Positions 8,661 through 17,328 of a stretch of 64,000 bases of DNA are shown piece by piece. This DNA comes from Streptomyces netropsis. GTDB lineage: Bacteria; Actinomycetota; Actinomycetes; Streptomycetales; Streptomycetaceae. A model generated the notes under the pieces. The model was not told where the DNA came from. It saw only the letters and a list, made by a program, of their open reading frames with translations, and made no database searches. The first letter of the stretch is position 1; every line of letters starts with the position of its first letter. The translations under genes were made by a program, and so were the position numbers. The stretch lies in NCBI RefSeq assembly GCF_014203545.1, contig NZ_JACHJG010000002.1, positions 682,001-746,000 on the forward strand, read 5' to 3'.

Positions 8661-9853
8661 AGCAGTTCGTCCCCGTGCCGCAGGTGCCCGGCCGCTCCCG
8701 CCCAGCGGCACCGGAGCGGGGCGGCTGGGGACAGCGGCTGCGACAGATCCTGGCCGCGGACCCCGCACTCCGGCGACGCTTCGACGCCATCCGCCACTAC
8801 GCGGCCGGCATCCGCGCCTCGGAATACCACCTCACCAACGCCTGCAACATCCGCTGCAAGGGCTGTTGGTTCTTCACCTACGAATTCCAGAAGGCCTCCC
8901 GGGAGAACACCGACCTGGCCGACCTCAAGGCGTTCGTGGCCGACGAGGCGGCCCGCGGCATCAACACCGCACTGCTCATCGGCGGAGAGCCGACGCTCTT
9001 CCTCGACCGGATCGCGGTCTACCGCGAGGCCATGGAGCGGGTGACCATCTCCACCAACGGCCTCCGGCCGCTTCCCCGCGCCGGTTTCGAGGACGTCACC
9101 GTCGCCGTCTCACTGTTCGGCGGAGGGCCGCTGGACGACGAACTGCGTGCCGTCCGACCGAGCGGAAAAAGGTTCACGGACCTCTTCGGTACCGCGCTCG
9201 GCCACTACGCCGACGACCCCCGGGCCGGCTTCGTCTACGCCCTGTCCGAGGACGGCATCGACCGCATCGAGGACACCGTCCGCCGCATCCACGACAACGG
9301 CAACCGGGTGCACTTCAACTTCTACAGCAGCTACGACACCGACGATCCGCTGCGCGGGGTGCGCGGCCGCGAACTCCTCGCGGAAGCGCTCCGCGTGCGT
9401 GAGCTCTACCCCGACACCGTCGCCAGCCACCCCTACACCATCGAGGTGATGATCACCGGCGACGCGCACTGGGACTCCTTCGGCTACGACGTCTGCCCCA
9501 GCATCAGCGCGCGGCACCCCGCCCACCACTCCCGCACGCGCAACGGAAACCCCGTGCTGCCGCAGTTCAACACCTGGGCCGCGGACCTGGAGACCGTGCA
9601 CTTCTGCTGCACCAGCGGGCACTGCGAGTCGTGCCGGGACAGCCAGGCCGTCTTCAGCTGGCTCATGGTCAGTCCCCGGCACTTCCTGGAGAGCGCCGAG
9701 CAGCTGTGGACGTGGGTGCACATCGCGGAGAGCTACTGGAGCCAGTTCTACTGGTCCCCCTTCCACCCCGCCCACCGGCCCCCCGGCCCCCCGGCCCCAG
9801 GTCCGGCAACAGCCTCGGCACCGGCGACGACAGCACCGCAGGAGGGTGTGTGA
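8657..9853 (+). CDS. Radical SAM enzyme, copy 1
   Basis: 398 residues. The CxxxCxxC cluster motif is C63/C67/C70 in TNACNIRCKGCW, followed by the GGEP SAM-binding motif and TISTNGL. Five further cysteines (C280, C317, C318, C322, C325; FCCTSGHCESC) are kept at identical spacing in the second copy at 17329-18471, suggesting an auxiliary iron-sulfur cluster of SPASM/twitch kind. No B12-binding domain is visible. The ATG overlaps the diiron gene's stop. The C-terminal 35 residues are a Pro/Ala-rich tail absent from copy 2. The reaction is unknown; the constant pairing with a PaaA-like protein argues they act on the same substrate. Confidence 0.9.
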   Translation: MKQFVPVPQVPGRSRPAAPERGGWGQRLRQILAADPALRRRFDAIRHYAAGIRASEYHLTNACNIRCKGCWFFTYEFQKASRENTDLADLKAFVADEAARGINTALLIGGEPTLFLDRIAVYREAMERVTISTNGLRPLPRAGFEDVTVAVSLFGGGPLDDELRAVRPSGKRFTDLFGTALGHYADDPRAGFVYALSEDGIDRIEDTVRRIHDNGNRVHFNFYSSYDTDDPLRGVRGRELLAEALRVRELYPDTVASHPYTIEVMITGDAHWDSFGYDVCPSISARHPAHHSRTRNGNPVLPQFNTWAADLETVHFCCTSGHCESCRDSQAVFSWLMVSPRHFLESAEQLWTWVHIAESYWSQFYWSPFHPAHRPPGPPAPGPATASAPATTAPQEGV

Positions 9854-12800
9854 CACAGCGGGACTGGAGCATCCCCCACCACCTCACGGGCCGCCGGACC
9901 CCCGTCGCGAGCCTGGCCGAGGCCGTACGGTTCCGGGCGGCCACCACCCCCGACCACATCGGCTACGTCCTGCACCATCCGCGCGACGGCGGCCCCGACG
10001 ACGTCCAGCCGCTCGGCTACGGCGAACTCGACGAGCGCGCCCGGCGCGCCGCCGCCTGGCTGCGCGACGGCCGTCGCACCGCGTCCGGCACACACCCGGG
10101 CCCCCGCGCCGTCCTGCTCTACCCACCGCCGTCGGCCGACTACATCGCCGCCTTCTTCGGCTGCATGTACGCCGGATTCCTCCCGGTGCCCGCCTACCCG
10201 CCGATGACCCCCGACCAGTGGGGCGCGCTCGCCGCCGTGATCGCCGACTGCGACGCGGAGGTGGTGTGCACCACGGCCGACCTCCAGGAGTACGTCGCGT
10301 CCTCCCTCGCGTCGGCGGGCGTCGCCACGGTACGCACCCTGGCCACCGACCGGCCCGCCCCGCCACTCGACGAGGCCGCGATCCACCGCCCCGACCCCGA
10401 TTCCGTGGCATTCCTCCAGTACACCTCCGGCAGCACCGGCCGGCCCAGGGGAGTGGTCGCGCTCCAGCGCAACGTCCTGGCGAACCTCGAAGTGATCGAG
10501 TCGGCGTTCGGCCACGGCCCCGCGTCCACCGGGGTGATCTGGCTGCCGCCGTACCACGACATGGGACTGATCGGCGGCATCCTCACCCCCCTGCACCAGG
10601 GCTTCCCCGTACACCTCAGCTCACCGCTGGCCTTCCTGCGGGACCCCCTGTCCTGGCCGCGCCTGATCTCCGAAGTGGGCGCCACCACCAGTGGCGGACC
10701 GGACTTCGCCTACGCGCTGTGCGCCCGCAAGGCACGGCCGCAGGACGTGGCCGAGCTGCGACTGGACTCCTGGGACGTGGCGTTCAACGGCGCCGAGATG
10801 CTGCGCCCTCGCACGCTGGACGACTTCACCTCGGTCTTCGCTCCCGCGGGCTTCCGCCGCTCCGCCTTCCTGGCCTGCTACGGACTCGCCGAGAGCACCC
10901 TGATGGTCACCGGCACGCCCAAGCGCCGCCAGCCCCTGGTGCTCCCCGGCGACGCGGCGGTGGCCAGCGGCGAGCCCGGCGACGGCGAGCTGGTGATCGC
11001 CACCCCGGACGGGCAGCGGATCACCGACGACGGACGGGAAGGCGAGATCTGGCTGCGCGGGCCGAGCGTGTGCGCGGGGTACTGGGGCCGCCCGAAGGAC
11101 AGCGCCGCGGCCTTCGGCGCCCGCCTCGCCGACGGCAGCGGCCCGTATCTGCGCACCGGCGACCTCGGGTACCTGCACGGCGGGCAACTCGTGGTCGTCG
11201 GACGGCTGAAGGAAATCGTCATCGTGCGCGGCCGGAACATCGCCCCGGCCGCCGTGGAGGACGCCGCCTGGCGCGGCGCCCCGGCCCTGCGCCCGGGGTG
11301 CGTGGCCGCGTTCGCCCTCGACGGAGTGCACGGCGAGGAGGTCGCCGTCGTCGCCGAGGTGCGCCGGCGCGACCCGGACGGCGGCGACGCCGATGACGCT
11401 GTCCTGTTCGACGCGGCGGTGCGGGACGTCAGAGCGGCCGTGGGCCGGGCCTGCGGTGTGGCCGTACGGCTCGTCGTCCTCGTGCCACCGGGCACCGTCC
11501 CGAAGACCACCAGCGGCAAGGTGCGCCGTTCCCTCTGCCGCGATCAGCTGCTCCGGGGCGCCCTGCCCGAACTGCACCGGGCCGACTCCGGCAGCGACAC
11601 GACACCGCGCCCCGCCGCCGCCCCGGCTCCGGACACCGGCCTGAGCCTCGCGGCGGCCGTGACGCGGCAGGCGGTGGCGGCCGTGCTCCGCGTGCCCGCC
11701 GACACGGTGGACCACCACCGTCCCTGGAGCGAACTGGGCCTGGACTCCCTCGGCCTCACCGAGGTGGCGGCGTGCCTGGAGGAACGGACCGGCACCGAGG
11801 TCCCGGTGGGCATGCTCTTCGACCACCCCTGTGTCGCCGCCCTCTCCGACGCACTGGAACAGAGGAGCCGCCCGGCCGCCACCGCATGGGACGCATCCAC
11901 CGCGACCGCCCGGCAGACCGCCCCTTCGGCCCCTTCCACCGGCCGTGAGCCCATCGCTGTCGTCGGCATGGCCTGCCGTTTTCCCGGCGGCGCCGACGAT
12001 CCGCACGCGTACTGGAGGCTTCTGCGGCGCGGCTTCGACGCCACCGGGAAACTCTCCGACGAGCGCGCCCGGTTGCTCGGTGCGGACACGGACACGGACA
12101 CCGGCCGACTGCGGCTCGGCGCCCTGGAGGGCGTCGAGTGCTTCGACGCACCACTGTTCAAGGTGAGCGCACCCGAGGCACGGGCGATGGACCCACAGCA
12201 CCGGCTGCTGCTGGAGACCACCTGGGCGGCCCTGGAGGACGCGGGCACCGACCCCCTCGCGCAGCGCGGCTCGCGCACCGGCGTGTACGTGGGCATCTCC
12301 GCCACGGACTACGCCCGGATCGCCGAGCGGTCACCGCTGTCCCGCTTCTCCGCCGTCGGCGCCAGCCCGTCGGTCGCGGCCGGGCGCCTGTCGTACCACT
12401 TCGGACTGCGCGGGCCGTCCCTGTCCGTCGACACCGCCTGCTCGTCCTCGCTGACGGCCGTGCACCTGGCGGTCTCTGCGCTGCGCCTCGGCGAGTGCGA
12501 ACGAGCCGTCGTCGGCGGGGTGAACCTCGTCCTCGCCCCGGAGCCGACCGCAGCCCTGGACCGGCTCGGTGTGCTGTCCCCTTCCGGCCGCTGCCTGCCG
12601 TTCGACGCGGCGGCCGACGGCTACGTCCGCGGCGAGGGATGCGGCGTGATCGTCCTCATGCCGCTGTCCGCCGCCCGGGAGCAGGGACTGCCGGTGCGGG
12701 CGGTGATCCGCGGCAGCGCCCTGGACCACAACGGCACGGGCAACGGGATCACCGCCCCGTCCGGTCTCGCCCAACGGGACGTCATCACCGCGGCGTTGCG

Positions 12801-13668
12801 GGACGCCGGCCTGCCCGCGTCCCGCGTCGGCTATCTGGAGGCCCACGGCTCGGGCACCGTGCTGGGGGACGCCGTCGAGCTGGGTTCCGCGGCGGTCCTG
12901 GCGGACGGCCGCGACCGGCCGCTGTATCTGGGCTCGGTGAAGGGCGTCCTCGGCCATCTGGAGGCGGCGGCGGGCATCGCCGGCCTGATCAAGACGGTCC
13001 TCGCCCTGGAATACGGCGAGATCCCCCCGACCCGCGGCGAACTCGGCCCGAACGGCGCGGCGGACTGGGCGGCCGGGCGGCTTGCGGTGACCGCCGAGCC
13101 GATCCCGTGGCCGGCCCACGGCGGTGCGCCCCGCGCCGCCGGAGTCAGCTCGTTCGGCTTCAGCGGCACCAACGTCCACGTGGTCCTCGAACAGGCGCCG
13201 TCGCCCGAGCCGCACACCGGACGGCTGCCCCGATCGGCCCAGCCGGATCGGCGCTTCGCCGTACCGGTCTCCGCCCGTACCGACGCCGCGCTGCGCGCGA
13301 GCGTCGAGCGGCTCGCCGCGGCGCTCCGCGGCACACCCCACGAACTGGGCGACGTCGCGGGCACCTTGTCGTGGCACCGGCCGGTCCTCGCCGAGCGCGT
13401 GGCCTTCCACGCCCGCGGAACGGCGGAACTGCTCGACGCCATGGACAAGTGGCTCACCGACACCCCCCTCCCGGGCGGCCGCGGCGACGTGCCGGACCGG
13501 TCGGGCGCGCAGGACCCGTACGACGCGGCCTGCGCCCGGTACGTCGCCGACGGCACCCTCGCCGACGTACGCGCCCTCAACGCCGGGCCGTTCCGACGGG
13601 TGCGCCTGCCTTCGTACCCCTTCGAACGACGCCCCTACTGGATCGGCGGAGGCCGAAGTGACCGATGA
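9850..13668 (+). CDS. FAAL-ACP-KS fusion (AT-less polyketide synthase loading/extension module)
   Basis: 1272 residues. Residues about 15-590 are a fatty acyl-AMP ligase (YTSGSTGRPRGV near 187; LRTGDLGY; TTSGKVRR end). About 597-670 is an acyl carrier domain with the phosphopantetheine serine in LGLDSLGLTE. About 698-1117 is a ketosynthase with C864 in DTACSSS, histidines in EAHGSGT and LGHLEAAAG, and a GTNVHVVLEQ end. The last 150 residues are a linker ending in LPSYPFERRPYW, the post-AT wrap typical of AT-lacking (trans-AT) ketosynthases; there is no AT, KR or DH. It probably adenylates a free fatty acid, loads it on its own ACP and may elongate it. The layout resembles the N-terminal half of RedL. 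GTG start (GTGA overlap) with AGGAGG just upstream. Confidence 0.93.
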   Translation: MTQRDWSIPHHLTGRRTPVASLAEAVRFRAATTPDHIGYVLHHPRDGGPDDVQPLGYGELDERARRAAAWLRDGRRTASGTHPGPRAVLLYPPPSADYIAAFFGCMYAGFLPVPAYPPMTPDQWGALAAVIADCDAEVVCTTADLQEYVASSLASAGVATVRTLATDRPAPPLDEAAIHRPDPDSVAFLQYTSGSTGRPRGVVALQRNVLANLEVIESAFGHGPASTGVIWLPPYHDMGLIGGILTPLHQGFPVHLSSPLAFLRDPLSWPRLISEVGATTSGGPDFAYALCARKARPQDVAELRLDSWDVAFNGAEMLRPRTLDDFTSVFAPAGFRRSAFLACYGLAESTLMVTGTPKRRQPLVLPGDAAVASGEPGDGELVIATPDGQRITDDGREGEIWLRGPSVCAGYWGRPKDSAAAFGARLADGSGPYLRTGDLGYLHGGQLVVVGRLKEIVIVRGRNIAPAAVEDAAWRGAPALRPGCVAAFALDGVHGEEVAVVAEVRRRDPDGGDADDAVLFDAAVRDVRAAVGRACGVAVRLVVLVPPGTVPKTTSGKVRRSLCRDQLLRGALPELHRADSGSDTTPRPAAAPAPDTGLSLAAAVTRQAVAAVLRVPADTVDHHRPWSELGLDSLGLTEVAACLEERTGTEVPVGMLFDHPCVAALSDALEQRSRPAATAWDASTATARQTAPSAPSTGREPIAVVGMACRFPGGADDPHAYWRLLRRGFDATGKLSDERARLLGADTDTDTGRLRLGALEGVECFDAPLFKVSAPEARAMDPQHRLLLETTWAALEDAGTDPLAQRGSRTGVYVGISATDYARIAERSPLSRFSAVGASPSVAAGRLSYHFGLRGPSLSVDTACSSSLTAVHLAVSALRLGECERAVVGGVNLVLAPEPTAALDRLGVLSPSGRCLPFDAAADGYVRGEGCGVIVLMPLSAAREQGLPVRAVIRGSALDHNGTGNGITAPSGLAQRDVITAALRDAGLPASRVGYLEAHGSGTVLGDAVELGSAAVLADGRDRPLYLGSVKGVLGHLEAAAGIAGLIKTVLALEYGEIPPTRGELGPNGAADWAAGRLAVTAEPIPWPAHGGAPRAAGVSSFGFSGTNVHVVLEQAPSPEPHTGRLPRSAQPDRRFAVPVSARTDAALRASVERLAAALRGTPHELGDVAGTLSWHRPVLAERVAFHARGTAELLDAMDKWLTDTPLPGGRGDVPDRSGAQDPYDAACARYVADGTLADVRALNAGPFRRVRLPSYPFERRPYWIGGGRSDR

Positions 13669-14008
13669 CCTGACCTCTCCCCTTCCCGTCATGGCCCCCG
13701 ACGCGGCGCTCGCGATCCTCACCGACCGGGAGGCCGGCACGGACGCCGAGCTGATGCGGGGGGCCGCGCTCGTCCATCTCACCGCTCTGGTGCGCCAGGG
13801 ACTGGAGCTGGATGCCACGGAGGACGTCCCCGCCGACGTCCCCGTCGATCAGCTCGGAGTGGACTCGCTGCTCGCCCTGGAGATCGGCGACCACGTCTTC
13901 GACGCGACCGGTGCGGTACTGACCGTGGAGGACGTCGCCCGGCGTCCCACCCTCGGCGGGCTGGCCGCGCTGATCGTCGCCGACCTGCGAAAACAGCGGC
14001 CCACGTGA
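13658..14008 (+). CDS. Free-standing acyl carrier protein
   Basis: 116 residues with the carrier motif LGVDSLLALEI, whose serine takes phosphopantetheine, and a conserved VEDVARRPTLGGLA helix. A 45-residue N-terminal extension, longer than in FAS ACPs, may be a docking region for the KS at the end of the upstream protein. GTG 13658 has GGAGG 5 nt upstream and overlaps the KS gene by 11 nt. Probably the acceptor of the chain extended by the AT-less KS; the malonyl donor must be an AT from outside the window. Confidence 0.87.
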   Translation: MTDDLTSPLPVMAPDAALAILTDREAGTDAELMRGAALVHLTALVRQGLELDATEDVPADVPVDQLGVDSLLALEIGDHVFDATGAVLTVEDVARRPTLGGLAALIVADLRKQRPT

Positions 14009-14787
14009 CGCCGGTGCCCGTGCTGTGCGTTCCCTACGCGGGTGCGACCGGCCTGGCGTACGCCCGGTTGTCCCGCCGGGGCGGCCCGGAGCTGCACTTC
14101 ACCGGGCTCGACCTGCCGGGGCGTGGCGGGCTCGCGGACCGCCCGCCGCCCCGTGATGTGACGGAGGCGGTGGCCGCGCTGTCCGCTCAGGCCGCCCCGA
14201 CGGCACGGGCGGGTCTGCCGTACGCGGTGCTCGGGCACAGCCTGGGCGCCTTGCTGGCGCACAGGCTGACGGTGGCCCTGTCCCGAGGGCCACAGGCGCC
14301 ACCGAGTCTGCTCGTGGTCTCCTGCTGTCCGCCGCCGCACCTGGCGGACCGCCTGGGCGCGGGGGCGGAGGAGCTTCTCGGCGCCGCCGCCCGCGAACTG
14401 CGGGCCACCTCGCGGCGCGCCGGGGCGGACCGCACCTGGGCGGCGGGCCGGTCGGACCTGACACTGGGCCGTGAACTGGCCGACGGCGCGGACCCGTCGG
14501 ACGGGCCACCCCGACTGGTGGACGTCCCCGTGCTGGCGTTGTACGGCGCCGACGACCCCCTGTTCCCCGGCGGGACCGTGCGGGGCTGGGAACGATGGAC
14601 CCGTGCCGGCTTCACGGCACGGGAAGTGCCCGGCGGCCACTTCTGCTTCCGCGAGCACGCCTCGGCGTACGTCGCGACGATCCGGGAGGCGCTGCGCGGC
14701 ATCGAACGGGAGCCCGATCCGTCACCGGCGGCGGGACGACCGGCAGGCGACACGGCTCAAGGGCGTCAAGACATCCCGAGGCGATGA
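14005..14787 (+). CDS. Type II thioesterase
   Basis: 260-residue alpha/beta hydrolase of the GrsT/TEII family, with nucleophile S79 in GHSLG, the acid in YGADDPLFP and the histidine in PGGHFCF. Such enzymes clear misprimed carrier proteins or release products from them. It is coupled to the ACP gene by a GTGA overlap. The family ordinarily accompanies PKS/NRPS assembly lines, which supports treating the FAAL-ACP-KS protein as a working synthase. Confidence 0.9.
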   Translation: MTPVPVLCVPYAGATGLAYARLSRRGGPELHFTGLDLPGRGGLADRPPPRDVTEAVAALSAQAAPTARAGLPYAVLGHSLGALLAHRLTVALSRGPQAPPSLLVVSCCPPPHLADRLGAGAEELLGAAARELRATSRRAGADRTWAAGRSDLTLGRELADGADPSDGPPRLVDVPVLALYGADDPLFPGGTVRGWERWTRAGFTAREVPGGHFCFREHASAYVATIREALRGIEREPDPSPAAGRPAGDTAQGRQDIPRR

Positions 14788-14799
14788 GGTGTGACGGGC

Positions 14800-15936
14800 A
14801 TGAACAGCACGAGCAGGGCGGATACGGGGGAGACGACGACGTCCTTCGAGGTCCCGGCTTCCGGCGTGAGCCGGATGACCTGGGACTACGACGTCACGGA
14901 CGAGCGGCTGATGGCGCTCTACCAACGGGGCAAGGACCGCCAGTGGGACGCGACCTCGCGGATCCCCTGGCACCTGGAGGTGGACCGGGCCAACCCGCTC
15001 GGCCAGAGCGAGGAGTTGCTGCCCATCCACGGCTCACGCGACTGGCAGCGGTTCCACCACGACCGCCGGTTCGTGGCGGACGTGTTCCTGCACACCACGG
15101 CATGGCAGTTCAGCCAGTTCCTGCACGGCGAACAAGGCGCTCTGGTGTGCGCCTCGCGGATCGTGGAGACGGTTCCGGGGATGGAGGCGAAGTTCTACGC
15201 CAGTACCCAAGTGGTCGACGAGGCACGGCACATGGAGGCGTACTCCCGCTTCGTGGGCGAGAAACTCGGGTTGATGTATCCGGTCAATCCCGCACTGCGC
15301 ACCCTGCTGGGCCAGACGCTCGCCGACTCGCGGTGGGACATCCCGTACCTGGGGATGCAGGTACTGATCGAGGGGCTGGCGCTGGCGGCCTTCGGGCTGC
15401 TGCGGGACGCCACCGCGCACACCGCGCCACTGCCGCACGCCCTGCTCGCCTATGTGATGCAGGACGAGGCCCGGCACGTGGCGTTCGGGCGGATGGCGCT
15501 CAAGGAGCTGTACGCGGATCTCTCGGACGCGGAGCTGAAGAGCCGCCAGGAGTTCGTGATCGAGGGGTCGCATCTGCTGTTCCGGCGGTTCCGGGGCGAC
15601 GAGATGTGGGACGCGCTGGGCCTCGACACCGCCGACTGCGTGGCGAGCGCGGACCGCTCGCCCTCGATGAGGGCGTACCGCAAGCTGTTGTTCAGCCGGA
15701 TCGTGCCCGCTCTGCGCGACATCGGCCTGTGGAGCGACCGGGTGGCGCGGGAGTACGAGAAGCTGGGCGTACTGGAGTGGGCGAAGGAGGACCTGGACAG
15801 CCTGATGCGCCGGGACGAGGATGTCGCCCGGGCCGCCGAACGGCAGCAGCGCGAGCTGGCCGCGCGCCACGCCCAGGTCGCGGAGACCATCGCGATGGGG
15901 TCCCCGGACACGGGCGGGGAGAGCACGACGAACTGA
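14800..15936 (+). CDS. Ferritin-like diiron protein (distinct from the PaaA-like pair)
   Basis: 378 residues with two DEARH-type motifs (VVDEARHMEAY and MQDEARHVAFG), supplying ExxH ligands of a carboxylate-bridged diiron centre in a ferritin/R2-like four-helix bundle. It is clearly longer than, and different from, the PaaA-like proteins in the cluster. Relatives include diiron N-oxygenases, hydroxylases and desaturases; which of these applies cannot be told. ATG 14800 is preferred over GTG 14791 because GAGG lies 10 nt before it. It sits 12 nt after the thioesterase, so it is in the same operon. Confidence 0.85.
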   Translation: MNSTSRADTGETTTSFEVPASGVSRMTWDYDVTDERLMALYQRGKDRQWDATSRIPWHLEVDRANPLGQSEELLPIHGSRDWQRFHHDRRFVADVFLHTTAWQFSQFLHGEQGALVCASRIVETVPGMEAKFYASTQVVDEARHMEAYSRFVGEKLGLMYPVNPALRTLLGQTLADSRWDIPYLGMQVLIEGLALAAFGLLRDATAHTAPLPHALLAYVMQDEARHVAFGRMALKELYADLSDAELKSRQEFVIEGSHLLFRRFRGDEMWDALGLDTADCVASADRSPSMRAYRKLLFSRIVPALRDIGLWSDRVAREYEKLGVLEWAKEDLDSLMRRDEDVARAAERQQRELAARHAQVAETIAMGSPDTGGESTTN

Positions 15937-15982
15937 TCCCGCTCGGGGTGCCGGTGCGGGACCGACGGGAGGACCGATCCGC

Positions 15983-16435
15983 GTGACACCTCGCAAGCCC
16001 TTGGACACCGACGCGTCCCACTTCCGCTGCGTCCTGCGGTTCACCGCACCGTTCCACGACGTCGACATGCTCGGGCACGTCAACAGCGTGGCGTATGTGC
16101 GCTGGGCGGAGAGCGCCCGCGCGGCGTACCAGATCGACGTGCTGAAGGAGGACGTGGACGGCCCGCGTGGCTTCGTGGTCGGGCGCGTCGCTCTCTCCTA
16201 CTTCCAGCCGCTGCGCTTCCGCGACCCGGTCAGCGTGGGCATCCGCGTGGCCCGGATCGGCGCGAAGTCCTTCGATTTCGCGTATCTGATGTGGCGCGAC
16301 GGCGATGGCGCGGTGGCGGCCGCCGGTGAGACCGCGATGATCGCCTACAATGCGGTGGAAGGTCATTCCATCCCCGTGCCCGACGCCTGGCGTGACGCCG
16401 TGGCGGAATTCGAGACGATCCCGCCGGAAACATAG
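15983..16435 (+). CDS. 4HBT-type acyl-CoA/ACP thioesterase
   Basis: 150-residue single hotdog domain with the 4-hydroxybenzoyl-CoA thioesterase signature DMLGHVNSVAYVRWAESAR, including the catalytic Asp. It probably hydrolyses a CoA or ACP thioester intermediate of the pathway and could supply the free acid that the FAAL adenylates. The GTG has GGGAGGA 9 nt upstream. Last gene of block A; a 138-nt gap follows. Confidence 0.85.
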   Translation: MTPRKPLDTDASHFRCVLRFTAPFHDVDMLGHVNSVAYVRWAESARAAYQIDVLKEDVDGPRGFVVGRVALSYFQPLRFRDPVSVGIRVARIGAKSFDFAYLMWRDGDGAVAAAGETAMIAYNAVEGHSIPVPDAWRDAVAEFETIPPET

Positions 16436-16573
16436 AATCGGTGATCGAGACATCACGGGCAGTGGACGCGCGCCACACCTATCGTTAGCATTTTCGACGA
16501 ATGGCCGATCGGGCGCCGACGATCAATGAAGTACGCACGCACATTTTCGCTGTTCATCACAAGGTGATGCCAC
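16436..16573 (+). promoter_or_regulatory. Intergenic region, likely internal promoter for block B
   Basis: 138 nt between the 4HBT gene and the second diiron gene, clearly more AT-rich than its flanks (for example CTATCGTTAGCATTTTCGAC around 16479-16498). It is the largest gap in the cluster, so a second promoter is plausible. No clean -35/-10 pair was found. AAGGTGAT about 8 nt before ATG 16574 is the ribosome site. Confidence 0.35.
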
Positions 16574-17293
16574 ATGGGGTTGTCCCTGCCGGACGACGAA
16601 GACGTAGTGGTACGCACGCCGGAGGAGTTCCTGGCGATGCCCGACGAGTACCGCGAGATCGCGCTCAAGCAGATGACGGTCAACACCGAGGGCGAGCTGT
16701 CCGGCGGGGACGACTACGTTCAGGTCTTCCTCCCCCTGGCGCCGACGGCTGAGGAGCGCCAGGTCTGCGCCGAGCGCGCGGTGGAGGAATACGACCACTA
16801 CAAGATAGGCAAGCGTGTGCTCGCCTCGGTCGGCGTCGACACCACCTATATGGAGCGGCAGACGCTCGCGGAGCGAAATCTGTTCGCCGATCAGACGCTG
16901 CACACCTGCACCACCTGGGCCGAGCGCGGGATCTTCTCCTACATCGGGGAGGAGACGGCCATGATCATGATCAAGGAATTCTCGGAGAGCAGCTTCAAGC
17001 CCTGGGCCGAGGCCGTCCGCACCATCATTCTGGACGAGAAGATCCATATTGCCCATGGTGCGCGCGTATGCCGCGGTCTCGCGGCGAGCGAGGAGGGGCG
17101 CGAACAATTGCAGACCGCCCTCGACCGGCTCTGGCCGACCTTCGTCAAGATCTTCGGCAGCCCGCGCTCGGAGCGGGCGAAGCTCGCGGTCCGCTTCGGT
17201 CTGCGCAGGACCACCAACGGCGAGGCATGCGACCTCTGGCGTCAGCGCGTGATCCCGCGCGTGAAGCATCTCGGACTCGCCGTTCCGGAGTAG
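16574..17293 (+). CDS. PaaA-like ferritin-fold diiron oxygenase, copy 2
   Basis: 239 residues, a paralogue of the protein at 7935-8660 along the whole length (shared TEGELSG-DDY, FSYIGEE, LDRLWP and LGLAVP blocks). Metal motifs are E72-Y-D-H75 (in ERAVEEYDH) and E155-K-I-H158 (in DEKIHIAHG), all intact. As with copy 1 it is immediately followed by a radical SAM gene, 35 nt downstream, so the two-gene unit has been duplicated. Divergence between the copies is large enough that different substrates or consecutive steps are likely. Confidence 0.88.
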   Translation: MGLSLPDDEDVVVRTPEEFLAMPDEYREIALKQMTVNTEGELSGGDDYVQVFLPLAPTAEERQVCAERAVEEYDHYKIGKRVLASVGVDTTYMERQTLAERNLFADQTLHTCTTWAERGIFSYIGEETAMIMIKEFSESSFKPWAEAVRTIILDEKIHIAHGARVCRGLAASEEGREQLQTALDRLWPTFVKIFGSPRSERAKLAVRFGLRRTTNGEACDLWRQRVIPRVKHLGLAVPE

Positions 17294-17328
17294 CCACGCG
17301 CGTCGCGCACCGGTCCAGGAGACCCCCC

